DNA of 64,000 nt, from NCBI GenBank assembly GCA_958298945.1, contig OY282610.1, positions 32,743,667-32,807,666 on the forward strand, written 5' to 3'. This DNA comes from Atherix ibis (Eukaryota > Arthropoda > Insecta > Diptera > Athericidae). The notes below the pieces were generated by a model. That model was not told the DNA's origin. It saw only the letters and a list, made by a program, of their open reading frames with translations, and did not search any database. Of this stretch, positions 32,440-43,082 are shown in pieces. A program made the position numbers and the translations under genes. Each line of letters opens with the position of its first letter. The stretch's first letter is position 1.

Positions 32440-33690
32440 GACTTATCTGTCATTAAACATAAAACCACGAGTAGCCTACGAAAATAGAGATTGGGTTACC
32501 CGATTCCCGTGGTACCAATTTTTGTTTTAAGAGTACTTCGGTTTGTACTCCGCTCATTGAGCTATGATAAGGAACTTTGTAAATCCCTAGGCACCGCTAA
32601 GCCAGCTCAGCTACGCGGGTTCATCAAGACCCGAAAGTACAATCGGAATAGACATTGATCTTTTACCCGATCTCATAAAAAAAGTGCCACGGCAAACCTA
32701 TTAAAACATATCCACACTCTCATCATTCACCACGATTCCACATGCATCTAGGTGACACGAATCCCCGTACAGGCCACACTCAGCGGGAAGATACTTCTCA
32801 CTCTCTTTCGCCGCCCCACAAGGCCATCTAGCTTCCGCAGCCAGACCACGCCTGTACAGGAACCCATTCAAACTGCCATGTCCTGTGAGTAAATACCCAA
32901 GGTACAGACCATATTGAAATCCATGTGCACACGCAAAGGACACATCCGAAATGAATATGTGCGCCCAACTGCCATTCACACTCTCATCCCTTCGACGTTG
33001 CCATATTTCATACATTCTATTCAGGACCAGTATACGCCGCTGTCGTGGACTAAGATCCTGAATATTTCATTCGTAACTGGACAACCAGCAAGCGGGATTC
33101 CCCACCGTAGACGGTAGTGAATGCTTCCACGTAGCGCCTCCAGGTCCTATGGATTTTCTCTCATGAGAACCTACATAGCATCGGTTGACATAGTTCTACC
33201 CTTACAGGACTTTCACCGCTCTGGATCGAAGGGCACTTCTATACCAACCAAACCCTCCACGTGCCACTTAGATGTTGCAAGTGTGGCCGAAAGTTCAACC
33301 TCTCTCCAACCTTTATTCCAAGGTAACGCATCTCCCGCGGGTATCGGACCTCGACCGCCTCTAAACGAATATTGGGCAGCCTACTGGGCGCCAAAAAAAA
33401 ACATATCACAACATGCACACAGTCTTCCTTTCTGCGGCATTCATTCCCATTCTGTTACCCCATTCACACACCATCTACATATAGCGGCTTACCGCTATCT
33501 TTACCACATACCTACTATCCCCTTCAATCAGGAGCACAAGATCATCCGCATATGCGATCATACCGCATTCGGTCTCCTCCAACTGCACCAAGAGACCGTT
33601 TATCAGCATATTCCAGATGGCGGGGCCTGCCACAGATCCCTGCGGCAGCCACGCACCATCTGGCGAAGAACAATGGAACAGTAAAATTTT
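32440..33690 (-). mobile_element. R1/LOA-like non-LTR retrotransposon 3' part, minus strand
   Basis: A locally GC-richer block distinct from its surroundings. The minus strand encodes RT motif B onward to the C-terminal tail (33690-32701); 32700-32440 probably holds the 3' UTR, since its composition remains atypical. The 5' boundary near 33690 is within the palm domain, so the copy is 5'-truncated. The Cys-bearing YLLTGHGSLNGFLYRRGL tail is what R1/LOA-group elements show. No poly-A tract or target duplication was identified. Confidence 0.7.
32701..33690 (-). pseudogene. R1/LOA-like reverse transcriptase, C-terminal half
   Basis: Minus strand from about 33655: LPQGSVAGPAIWNMLINGLL (motif B), then IAYADDLVLLIEGDSR with the catalytic YADD at 33552-33541. 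CEWGNRMGMNAAERKTVCML follows with a stop before it, then, after frame changes, VRYPREMRYLGIKVGERLNF near 33320-33260. The frame ending at 32701 contains YEIWQRRRDESVNGSWAH, YLLTGHGSLNGFLYRRGL and CGAAKESEKYLPAECGLYGD, the terminal zinc-finger-like region of ORF2. It is less decayed than the Jockey copies. The long plus-strand open frame 33121-33684 is its antisense shadow. Confidence 0.78.
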
Positions 33691-33839
33691 ACTAGGCGTA
33701 CATGCGACTTCAATTTACAAAAAGTTACAACAAGCCTTTGGAGGGTATTCCTTATTAAGATTATAAATTGTTAATGTCACAAAGCATTTTTGGAAGTTTG
33801 AAAAGTAGTGGAAGACGAACCTTGCTAAGGGAGACCTTT

Positions 33840-34260
33840 AACCACGATAACTGACGAAAATTATTTCAAGAGTGATTTTTTTTTTATAAAGAAGACATTG
33901 AAAGGCTAAAAAAATGGGTTTTCTGCGTCAGATCGGATAATGCAGACACTTGGATGATTTATCCCCCAGCAACGAGTTTTTATCCGAAAAGGAGATTCTG
34001 GTGATTCACTATCGCCACTATTCATCTGAACTGAGTCCATGTGACTTTTTCGCTTTTCAACATAAAAAAAACCACCCAAAATGACGTAATTTTGTTACTG
34101 TCCATAACATTTAAAGCATTGTGACGAAGGAGCGTAAGGCCAGACCAGTTGATCTAGTACTGCTACGAATAGTAGAAAAAACACCTCATCGGATGTACAG
34201 CTGCTCAAGGCAACTACTTTAAAAGGGATAATATTGATGTTTAAAAATAAAATGAATTTT
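33840..34260 (+). pseudogene. Mariner relic (HLKGRHFGTIDNIQ family), plus strand
   Basis: Recognisable pieces: GFSASDR/DNADTW-like sequence near 33925-33955, CDFFAFQHKKNHPK at about 34039-34080 (third Asp kept), RNFVTVHNI and QGNYFKRDNIDV near 34210-34243, matching the family's G.YFEGDNIDL terminus. Many frame changes. Confidence 0.65.
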
Positions 34261-34261
34261 T

Positions 34262-36036
34262 TTCAAAAAAAAACCGTGTCACTACTGTCATAAGATCCAA
34301 AAAGAACATTGAATTTTTCATTAAAATTATAATTTTGTTCAATATCATTCACATATTTAAATGTGGATGTAAATCCATAAAATCTATTTGGAATTTTAAG
34401 TTGTACGAAAGATTTTCCCAAAAAAAAACGTAGAAAATAATTTAAGTATATACAATTCAAAAGAAGAAAAAAAGGATAAATAATGAGGAAAAATAATACA
34501 AAAATATATTTACTAACTAAATTGACAAAGGTCAAAGTGGAAAATTTCTTTTTCGCAGATAATTACAATGTCAACTCGATGATTAATTATTGTAACTAAT
34601 GATGTTGGCCATCCATTTTTACATTGTTCATGTATATCCAAAGCGTTAAAACTAAGCTTCAGGACATAAAAATTTGTTCACATATTTTTCGTATTTAATA
34701 ATATTTTCCTCATACTTTAGTTAAATACTTATATTTTGTTCTGAAAATTAATGGGCAAAAATATTTCAAATATGCTCTTTATGAATGACACATAAAATTA
34801 TTGGTTAAAAAAAAATTTATATTTTTTAGCGTAAAAAATTTAGTAAAAGTAATAATTTTTATTGATTTAATAATTATTTTATTATAATTAAATTGCTTTT
34901 AGAATAAAATAATAAAAAAAAATTAGGGAGCACTTAGGAAAATTCTTTCAAAAAAAAACTGAAAAAGAACTTAGGTGAAAATTACCTTAAAAAAAATTTT
35001 AATTAAAATAGTTGAAGTAAGAGCAAATCTCATTTTATCAACAAAACTTACACCATTATCCCAAAGTTAATAGCATAAATGGTTAACAGGTGATACTAGA
35101 GCAGCTCTAACGGAAATTAAATAAAAATATTACCAAAAATCAACTGGAAAGTATAAAATCGTACAAAAATTAAAGGCTCAACACCCACCAAGTCACCATC
35201 GAAATTTCCGGATTTTTCCGATTTATTCCCATTTAGTGAAAAGTGCCATGAGATTTTTCAGTCATACTCGTAAGTCCATTTCTTTTTCTTACGAGCTTTG
35301 ATTCTCTCAAGGATCATTTTCATTTTAGCTCATTATGTCAGAATAATATGAGATTTCAGTCAATCTATTGTATTATTCGTAGTTATCTGCTTTAATGGGA
35401 CACCACAAGGAATTTATTTTCTACAGGATCATATTTATATGTTATGCTACAAGTCTTTCGGTATATGCTTATAATTTTCTCTTTTTTCATGAGCAGAATA
35501 TTTTTTTAAAAAGGAAGCGAACAATTATTAACCAAAGGATTTATGTATTATTTTTTAGTATAGTTTTGATGCATTCCGATTATTTCGTATTATTTTGATA
35601 TATGCTCCTCAGTAATTTTATATGATTTTGTATCATTTTAATATTTTTATATTGACCCCATGATTTTCGTATTATTTTCATATATTAACATCAAAAATTC
35701 CAATTAGTTTTAAACTTAAACAGTGAGTCCAGAATTTTCTTTCAATTGTAATATGTTTACGCAAGGATTTTCGTATAATTCAAAAAAAGGAATATTGTCA
35801 GTAAAATTTTCAAACAATTCGCCCTAAGATTTTTATATCTATTTTGTTATGGAAAATAGTCTATTTTATGGTAAAAAAATAAAATATTACTAATCAAAAA
35901 AAATTTTTTTGTTTCAGCTTATAAATAATGTTAGTAAAAAATTCCGAAAAATCACTTTTACCAACAAAATCTTCAGTTATCAACCAAAATAATGTTAACT
36001 TTGGTTAATATAAAAAAATTATTGCGAATATACGTG
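34262..36036. other. Non-coding A/T-rich stretch
   Basis: Poly-A/T runs and low-complexity frames only (for example 34263-34535 minus, 35395-35598 plus). No family recognised. Confidence 0.55.
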
Positions 36037-36067
36037 TAACAGTTCGGCTGAAAAGTTGAGAACCATG

Positions 36068-36125
36068 ACGTCTAGATGGCGCCTCTTGCAAAATCTCTTA
36101 ATTATCACGTCTAGATGACGCCTAT
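36068..36125 (+). repeat. Subterminal direct repeat in the Himar-like leader
   Basis: acgtctagatggcgcctctt (36068-36087) recurs as acgtctagatgacgcctatt (36107-36126), with a 39-bp period, between the left TIR and the start codon. Such repeats can be internal transposase or host-factor sites, but none is established for this element. Confidence 0.8.
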
Positions 36126-36243
36126 TGTAATTATCACAAAGCCCCATGCTTCAAATAATTCCTGTCAAAATTTGACAGCAATCGGTCGATTGGTTCGTGA
36201 GATATAACATTTTGAGTGGAGCAACTTTTGTTATTGAAAAAAA

Positions 36244-37290
36244 ATGGATAAAGACGAATTTCGTGTATTGATAAAGCATTGCTTTTTGATGAAAAAAAAT
36301 ACAGTGGAAACCAAAGCATGGTTTGACAAACGTTACCTGGACTCTGCTCCAGCTATTTCAACTGTGGAATATTGGTTTCGTCAATTTCGAACTTGTCGTA
36401 CGAGCACAGTTGATGCAGAACACAGTGGACGCCCAAAAGAGGTGGTTACGGCAGAAAACATCAAAAAAATCCACAAAATAATTTTAAATGACCGTAAAGT
36501 GAAGTTGAGCGAGATAGCTGAGACTCTGAAGATATCGAAAGAGCGTGTTGGACATATCGTGCATGAATATTTGGACATGCGAAAGCTGTGAGCAAAGTGG
36601 TTGCCGCGTGGGCTCACTGTGGACCAAAAACAACAACGTGTTGATAATTTTGAGCAGTGTTTGGAGCTGTTCAAGCGCAATAAACCCGAATTTTTGCGTC
36701 AATATGTGACAATGGATGAAACATGGCTCCGTCACCACACTCTAGAGTCCAATCGGCAGTCGGCAGAGTGGAGAGCGAGCGACGAACCGAATCCAAAGCG
36801 TGGAAAGACGCAACAGTCGGCTGGCAAGGTAATGGCGTCTGTATTTTGGGACGCGCATGGTATCATATTCATTGACTATCTCCAGAAGGGACAGACGATG
36901 AACAGCGACTATTATATAGCGTTATTGGATCGTTTGAAGAAAGAAATCGCTAAGAAACGGCCTCATTTGAAGAAGAAAAAAGTGTTGTTTCACCAAGACA
37001 ATGCACCGTGGCACAAGTCGATGAAAACGATGGTCAAACTCAATGAATTGGGCTACGAATTGCTTCCCCATCCACCGTATTCTCCAGATCTGGCCCCCAG
37101 CGACTTTTTCCTGTTTGCAGACCTCAAGAGAATGCTCGCTGGCAAGAAATTTAAGACCGATGATGAAGTGATTGCCGAAACTGAGGCCTATTTTGAGGCA
37201 AAACCGAAAGAGTACTATAAAAATGGTATCGAAAAGTTGGAAGATCGCTATAATCGCTGTATCGCCCTCGCAGGCAACTATGTTGAATAA
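36244..37290 (+). pseudogene. Himar-like transposase, one nonsense codon (348 codons)
   Basis: ATG 36244 opens MDKDEFRVLIKHCFLMKKNT; TAA ends it at 37288-37290, giving 348 codons, the length of Himar1. Paired HTH domains cover codons 1-110 (STVEYWFRQFRTC; ISKERVGHIVHEYLDMRK). TGA at 36589-36591 (codon 116) replaces the usual Cys before the AKWLPRGLT linker, normally WVPREL. The catalytic core is intact: YVTMDETWLRHHT (first Asp), VLFHQDNAPWHKS (second), [16 protein letters not shown] (third, 34 residues later). The C-terminus is CIALAGNYVE. There is no frameshift. The stop falls between the DNA-binding and catalytic halves, so a truncated TIR-binding fragment is imaginable. Similarity to Himar1 is from motif and length recall, not alignment. 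Confidence 0.95.
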
Positions 37291-37359
37291 TAAAAATGAA
37301 TTTTGCAAAAAAAAATATTTCTACTGTGTTTCGTTCTAAACTTTTCTGCCGAACTGTTA

Positions 37360-39330
37360 TGTTCAATGAAATTTCTAATAAGTAGAAAAATTTTCAAAAA
37401 ACAAATTTTTTTTAAAAAAAATTTCCACTTAAATACTTGAAGTATTTTGTAACTAATCTTATAATATTGCATAAAACTAACTATGCTGTCCTTGAAGAAA
37501 AATATCGGCATTGAAAAGTTAATGAAGAAAACTTTTTCAAAGTTATTGCAACTAATTAATAACATAATCAGAAGGAATTTCATAAAAATAACATGAATAA
37601 TTGCCAAGAAATATGTTAGTAATTTTAATGTAAATACGTTTTAATAAGAAAATTTATAGTGCACTTATTTGCTATTCTACGTATATGCAAAATATAAACA
37701 CGAACAATAAAATAGTTTTCTTCTACAATAAATTGGAAAACTTTTGCATTTGTTGGTTAAAAACTTCAATAAATTTGGCTATAATCCAAAAAATAAAATT
37801 CTCCCGTTTTTTAGTCAAACAAAATATGTAACTTGTAGCTACAATTTTTGGCATACAATTTAGAGAAAGTATTTTTACTTAAAAAAATATTCTATCCTTG
37901 TTCAAGTCATTAAATATAAGATTACAATTGCTAATTTGACTTTATTAATATTAGTTAGGCCGTTAAATTGTAGTTGCATTCTACTAAACATATGTGATAA
38001 ATTGTTTGAAATATTTAATTGTACACAGACAATATGTCTTAATAAATATAAATTTATTTATTATGTTTTATTTTAAAAAATTTATCAAATTATCTTGAAA
38101 GTTTAAAATCGGAAAACTCTAAATACTCAGTGAGGATACAATTATATTTTTTAAAAAAAATAGTAGGGGCATCATTTCCTAGAATAACTTAAAATAATTC
38201 GAAATTTGTAAAAGTTTTCCTTTTTCTAACCATAAAAAGTCAATAGACAAAATATAAATTAATGAATCCTCTTAAATTGAGTTCATTATAATTTTTGTTC
38301 TCTATTACCCTGTAATTTATTTTTTTCTCTTAGCCAACAACAAAAAAAAAATAAGGAAAAACCTGCATTCCCTCATAGAAAACCATCTACACGCATACAT
38401 CTTATGATGTGGAATTGGCAGATTCATTATTTCATCCTTAAAACCAATAAAAACAAATGTGCATGGATGAACCGGAATTTCAATTATGACCCTTGCATGA
38501 TTTTCTACAATATATACTCGTAGTATACCAAAGATCCAGATCATAAATCAGTGTCACACCAAATGACCTACAATTTAAAATCAAGCAACTTAATATATTA
38601 TAATTTGCCAATGACAGTCATCACAACACACACAAATGTTCACATCCTATTTTTTTTTTATATAACTACGATTATTATAAATAGAATATTTACTTCATTT
38701 GGTTAGATTTTTTAAATTTGCAATGTCATCAACGAAATAACTTCTCTTTTTATACTTTGGAAAATTTAATATTTGAAAAATATAAAAACCAAATTTTTTT
38801 ATTAAACAATTTTTCTTATGTGTATTTTATGATCAAATCCTTAATTAGAAATTCACATGGTAACTGAGGAAAAAAAATGCCAATGCGTTGGTAACTGAGC
38901 ATCACAAAAACTCGGACTATTTGGCGACAACTCAACGGGACCTCTGGCTATTCTACAAGCTAGACAGAAACTTAAAACCACTGCATTCTCAAGGCATCAA
39001 ATTATCACTAAATCAGGTCATTATAAATAATTTTTAATATTAGATTAAAGAATACCTGGTACATCAGATTTTTGTATATGTATACGCAATTTTCTGTCCA
39101 AATTATTGCAAAAGCGGCGAGAAATCGTAATGATTGCATATATTTGTAAAGATTTTTTCATGTATGTTAGACATGACACGCACTGACATCTAGCTTTCAA
39201 TTTCATTTTAACTCATTTATTCAAAACAAAAATATAATTTAAACAAGACAGAAGGCACCATTTATTTTTTTTTCCAATCTTCTGGTATTAAATGCAATTG
39301 CATTTTTAGATTCATTATTTATTTTGTAAA
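37360..39330. other. Non-coding A/T-rich stretch
   Basis: No motif recognised. About 38880-39000 is slightly GC-richer (ctcaacgggacctctggcta) and may be a repeat relic, but I cannot place it. Confidence 0.5.
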
Positions 39331-39337
39331 AATGAAG

Positions 39338-39432
39338 CGGCTAATTTTTGTAGACTTTCGGAGAGTTTTAGAACACGCCATTCTCTATGAAAGTGGTAGC
39401 ATACCGAAATGCTTGCATACTTTTGTTGTTTT
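39338..39432 (+). repeat. Dispersed repeat, inverted copy at 63862-63950
   Basis: About 95 bp (gtagactttcggagagtttt ... catacttttgttg) matches the reverse complement of 63862-63950 at roughly nine of ten positions by eye. The two copies lie 24 kb apart in opposite orientation. The repeat is unidentified; it lies just before the candidate P/THAP-like relic and may be one end of that element. Confidence 0.8.
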
Positions 39433-39572
39433 TAAAATTGTTATTTTGACACTTATCGGAAAGTGCAAACAAAAGTGTGTTTTTCATCTTTTTTAAAGAA
39501 TTTATGAATAAGTAAGTACTTATATAAATACTTTTATTGTTGATAACATTTAATAGGAAGTTTTTATTTCAG

Positions 39573-39631
39573 AAAATGAAGTGTTGCCGGTAATTCAACG
39601 GACTGAGGAAGCCGGAAATTTCTTTCTTTCG
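39573..39631 (+). other. Candidate short exon with consensus splice sites
   Basis: A 59-bp segment preceded by tttttatttcag (39561-39572) and followed by gtaagt (39632-39637), both near consensus for insect introns. One frame is open: ENEVLPVIQRTEEAGNFFLS. It is unidentified. It may belong to the transposase-like frame at 39887 or to a host gene. Splice-like motifs arise by chance in A/T-rich DNA, so confidence is low. Confidence 0.35.
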
Positions 39632-39886
39632 GTAAGTTGAATTATTCATTTTTACTAGAGAAATTAACAAAAATTTTGTTTATAATGTATTTTAATTGGC
39701 TTTTAATGATTTATTTGGTCTAAAAAGTGGTTAAAAATTGAAAAGTTCGTCATTGAATAAATGTAAACAAATGTGATGTTGACAGTTCAATGTTTACCAG
39801 AAAATAATTCAGTTGCGGCGTACATAAAATGTGTATAAGAAAATTTCAAGGCAATTAACTATAGATGAGTTAAATAAATATTTTAA

Positions 39887-40117
39887 GTGACCGTGATTAT
39901 TTATTTAAACCCTTTTGCACTTAATGAATATAGTGAAAAATTGGTTGAATACATATCAGGATTTATTGTTTGTGAGCTAGACAATTATTTACATTCCGAA
40001 GACTATCTTTCAGCTTTAGTAGGAGAATTCACAGTAAATAGTTTGATAGCATACAAGTTTTTTATCTTCTTAAAGTACTCTTCTGAAAGTGTTGTGAAAA
40101 TTTTGCTAAAGTGCTGA
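39887..40117 (+). pseudogene. Possible P-element/THAP9-like transposase C-terminal fragment
   Basis: NPFALNEYSEKLVEYISGFI, then VCELDNYLHSEDYLSALVGE, resembles the 'YI.GFV.RKL...L.C..C..AL' block of P-element/THAP9-type transposases, with the two expected Cys replaced by Ser and Tyr. LKYSSESVVKILLKC further on resembles the following 'L.YPSEDVVKI...CE' segment. There is no convincing ATG start (it opens at GTG), and no catalytic domain or THAP finger is visible. It lies 255 bp after the candidate exon at 39573-39631. If correct, it is the only non-mariner DNA transposase remnant in the window. Confidence 0.42.
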
Positions 40118-40129
40118 AAAACAAATTCG

Positions 40130-43080
40130 ACAGCAGGTGGTTTATTTAAATTAAGTTAAAATATAAACTAATGCTAAAAAAAAAAATACTTTAATATAGA
40201 ATACTGTGTTTTATTTCAAATTTTCAAAACTAATTACATTAAATAGCAAAATCCGCTATATTAAAAAATCTATTTGGCTACGCATAAATGACATCCCTTT
40301 CTGAAATTTAAAATTGGCCCCCACTGATTTACGCCGTTTCTGTTATTTTGCATATGCATGCTTTCTTACAAATGTATTGCCAACAACAATTGAACAAAAT
40401 TTGTGTATAGACACCTATCCAGTTCTTCTATAATCTAAGTTTTTAACAATAAACAGGCTTTGATCTTCACTTTGAGGCTAGTTTAGATTGGCGAGAGGAT
40501 ATTTGTTTGTCACTGTGCCAGGTTTCTAATTAGACGGGGGTTCCCAATTCAAGTCTCCAAAAGTAAAAAATTCCGACTGGTGGCCATTGACATTTTTCCT
40601 AACAATAAACAGGTTAGCCTTTACAATTATTAATTTCTTACAGTGATCATTGTGTATGTCACATGACAACTATAAAAAATTAATAATTATAAAGGCTTCG
40701 CATACATAACTTAATAAATAAATATTGGTTTCATAAATATTTTTTTATAGCGCTTCAAAATGAGTCTGTTAATTATGGTTAATTATCAGTGAAGGCGGTT
40801 GGTCTTAAAAAAATGTTTGCCTAAACATTATATATTCCTTACCGATTCAAAATAAATCAATAATTTTTGTTTTTTTTTTCAAATGAAAGCTGAAATTATT
40901 TTCATAATAAGTTTTACTCCTATAAAATCTTTACAGAAAAAAGTTCTTCTATAATGTTTTTTCTTTAATTTTGAAAGCCACGAAAAAGAGTAAAACTTAT
41001 GAAATTCTATTGTTGGAAAATTTTTTGTGTAATTTTCATTTTTTAACCAAATTTTTCTAATCGAAATAAAATTGTTTTTTTTTTGTCTTTAAAGTTTTCA
41101 TAAATATGAGTACTTCATACTTTAAATAACTTATTTACGATTTATAAATTTTTTACTATAAATTAGCTCGAAAAAAAAATTTATAAATATGTAGTTAAAT
41201 AAAATAAGTCAGTATATCCTGAGTCATTCTTTTGATTATTATACAATATTTGCTACATTTACTATATTATTGTTTTTTTTTTTTTTTTTTTATAATGTTT
41301 AAATGTTTATTAAGTAAATGCAATTTCAAGTTTCATATGGCAACTTGTAATATTCAAACCGATATGCGGTCTTAGTTCTTGCCAAATGTTCATACCTACT
41401 CGGCATGTTCGTATAAACTTCTTTTAATACAAAGTACATTCATATTTACGTATTTAGAAAACTAAATTTCCATATGTGATTTCAGAATATTACACTTTTC
41501 CCATTTATGTTGTCATTTAAGGAATATAAGATTTTTCACCGCATAGTGGAACCAACTATTAACATTCGTTTTTAGTACGCGTACCATTCTGTTGTCATAC
41601 CATTTCAGAACAGCTGGAGCATAGAAAAACTAGCTATCAAAAAATATACGATCCAACAACACTCAACCAACAATCTAAAAGGTATCCTAACATATACAAA
41701 AAAAAAAAAAAAAAAACCTTACACACAAAAAACAAAATGCTTTTATTAAAATAGGAAAATCTAAGAAGAAGCTTTTACTTGATCTAAAAAGATTTTCTAT
41801 AGTACAGGAATAAAACGTTGCACATAGATGTGAGTGTTTGTGAAAGTACTTATATTTATAAATGCGTATATGGTTGAATAGTCAGTCATAAATGTATGTA
41901 TAGCTTGTATGTAGGTACGAACGCATATTACATATTAAGTAGAATTAAAATTGAGACAGACCTACTAGTAGACAAAGGAAAGTTGTGAAACGAAGACAAA
42001 TTTTTAGTTCAGTTATGGGTGGACGATTGTTCTCCTAGTTGGTATGTAACGAGTACAAATCTTTTTACGGAAGTATGAAACGAAGATAATTTTCTGGAAA
42101 ATTCTCATAAAAATGTAATATAACCCATATCTGCAGATACACGTTGATACTATGTCAGCTACAAAACCATCAACGAAATAAACTTTTCTGCACAATTATT
42201 CATATGTTTGTATGTATATGTTATATGCATTTAGTAGTATGTATTGTACCATTGTACGTATGGTCACGAACGCACTAAATATTCTTATATCCATCGTCAA
42301 AAATATATAAAAACAGATAAATTTATTTTGATTTATGGCATACGTATGCTTTTGATTGATATAATATACCTTTTATAGTAGTTTAATATATGTGTATATA
42401 CGATAAAACGAAATAAAAATATATAACAAATATGAAAAAATAATATATAAAAACTATATAAATAAACTGCAGACAATCTTTTTAGTCACAAATGAAATGT
42501 CACATAGTAAAATTATATACCTTTTAGGATTTTGAATGGAATATATAAATTTTATATGTTTAAAAAAAAAAACATTGGTACAAGAGAGCAACCATAAAAA
42601 AAAAAATTATCTAAAAATTATATTGTTTCTATTTCTTTTTGAAAATTTATTTATAATAAATTAATTTATAGTGTTTAAATTAAACTGCCACAAAAATATG
42701 ATAGTAATGGTTATCTTTAGAATTTTATTTTCATTATTCAGCAAAAGATGACATTTACTGATGAAAGAAATAATCTTTTTATTATATTTTTTTTTTTCGT
42801 AAAATAATTCGATTGCATAAAAATTTTTATTAAAAAAAACAACAACAGTAAAACACTAAAGAAATAAACGCCATCTATGGGTAAGTTCATTGAAATTTTA
42901 ATAAACTTTCTTATCGGTAGGTTGGTAAAAATTTTTTGCATTTTCTATTATTACGACTGGACTTATTTAGAGAAATTGTAAATGAGGTGCAGCAGAGAAG
43001 TAATGAGACTGCTATCACTGGTAATGATATGGCAGCATAAGTTTCAACCTCGTTCAGTTACTAAAAGACCCCATTGAACG
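40130..43080. other. Non-coding A/T-rich stretch with a small hairpin
   Basis: No coding motif. Holds the inverted repeat at 40616-40697, an A17-type run near 41697-41716, and at about 43000-43060 the 5' repeat piece also seen near 23085. Confidence 0.5.
40616..40697. repeat. Inverted repeat, 21-bp arms, MITE-like size
   Basis: agcctttacaattattaatt (from 40616) pairs with the complement of 40677-40697 at 20 of 21 bases. The 40-bp centre itself contains a weak palindrome around gtgatcattg...tatgtcac. Total 82 bp. No TA duplication is evident. It may be a solo fold-back or a structured transcript. Confidence 0.75.
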
Positions 43081-43082
43081 TA

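Larger units (their letters stand above)
36039..37357 (+). mobile_element. Himar-like (irritans subfamily) mariner, nearly intact
   Basis: TA-flanked (36037-36038, 37358-37359). The left end is acagttcggctgaaaagttg and the right end, inward, acagttcggcagaaaagttt; TIRs match at about 23 of 25 positions. Length 1319 bp. The leader holds a direct repeat of acgtctagatg.cgcct at 36068 and 36107. The transposase is disrupted only by one stop codon. Confidence 0.93.

Noticed and set aside
33121..33684. Plus-strand open frame of 187 codons
   Set aside because: It is antisense to the R1/LOA-like reverse transcriptase, whose minus-strand YADD and motif B are clear; the plus translation has no domain.
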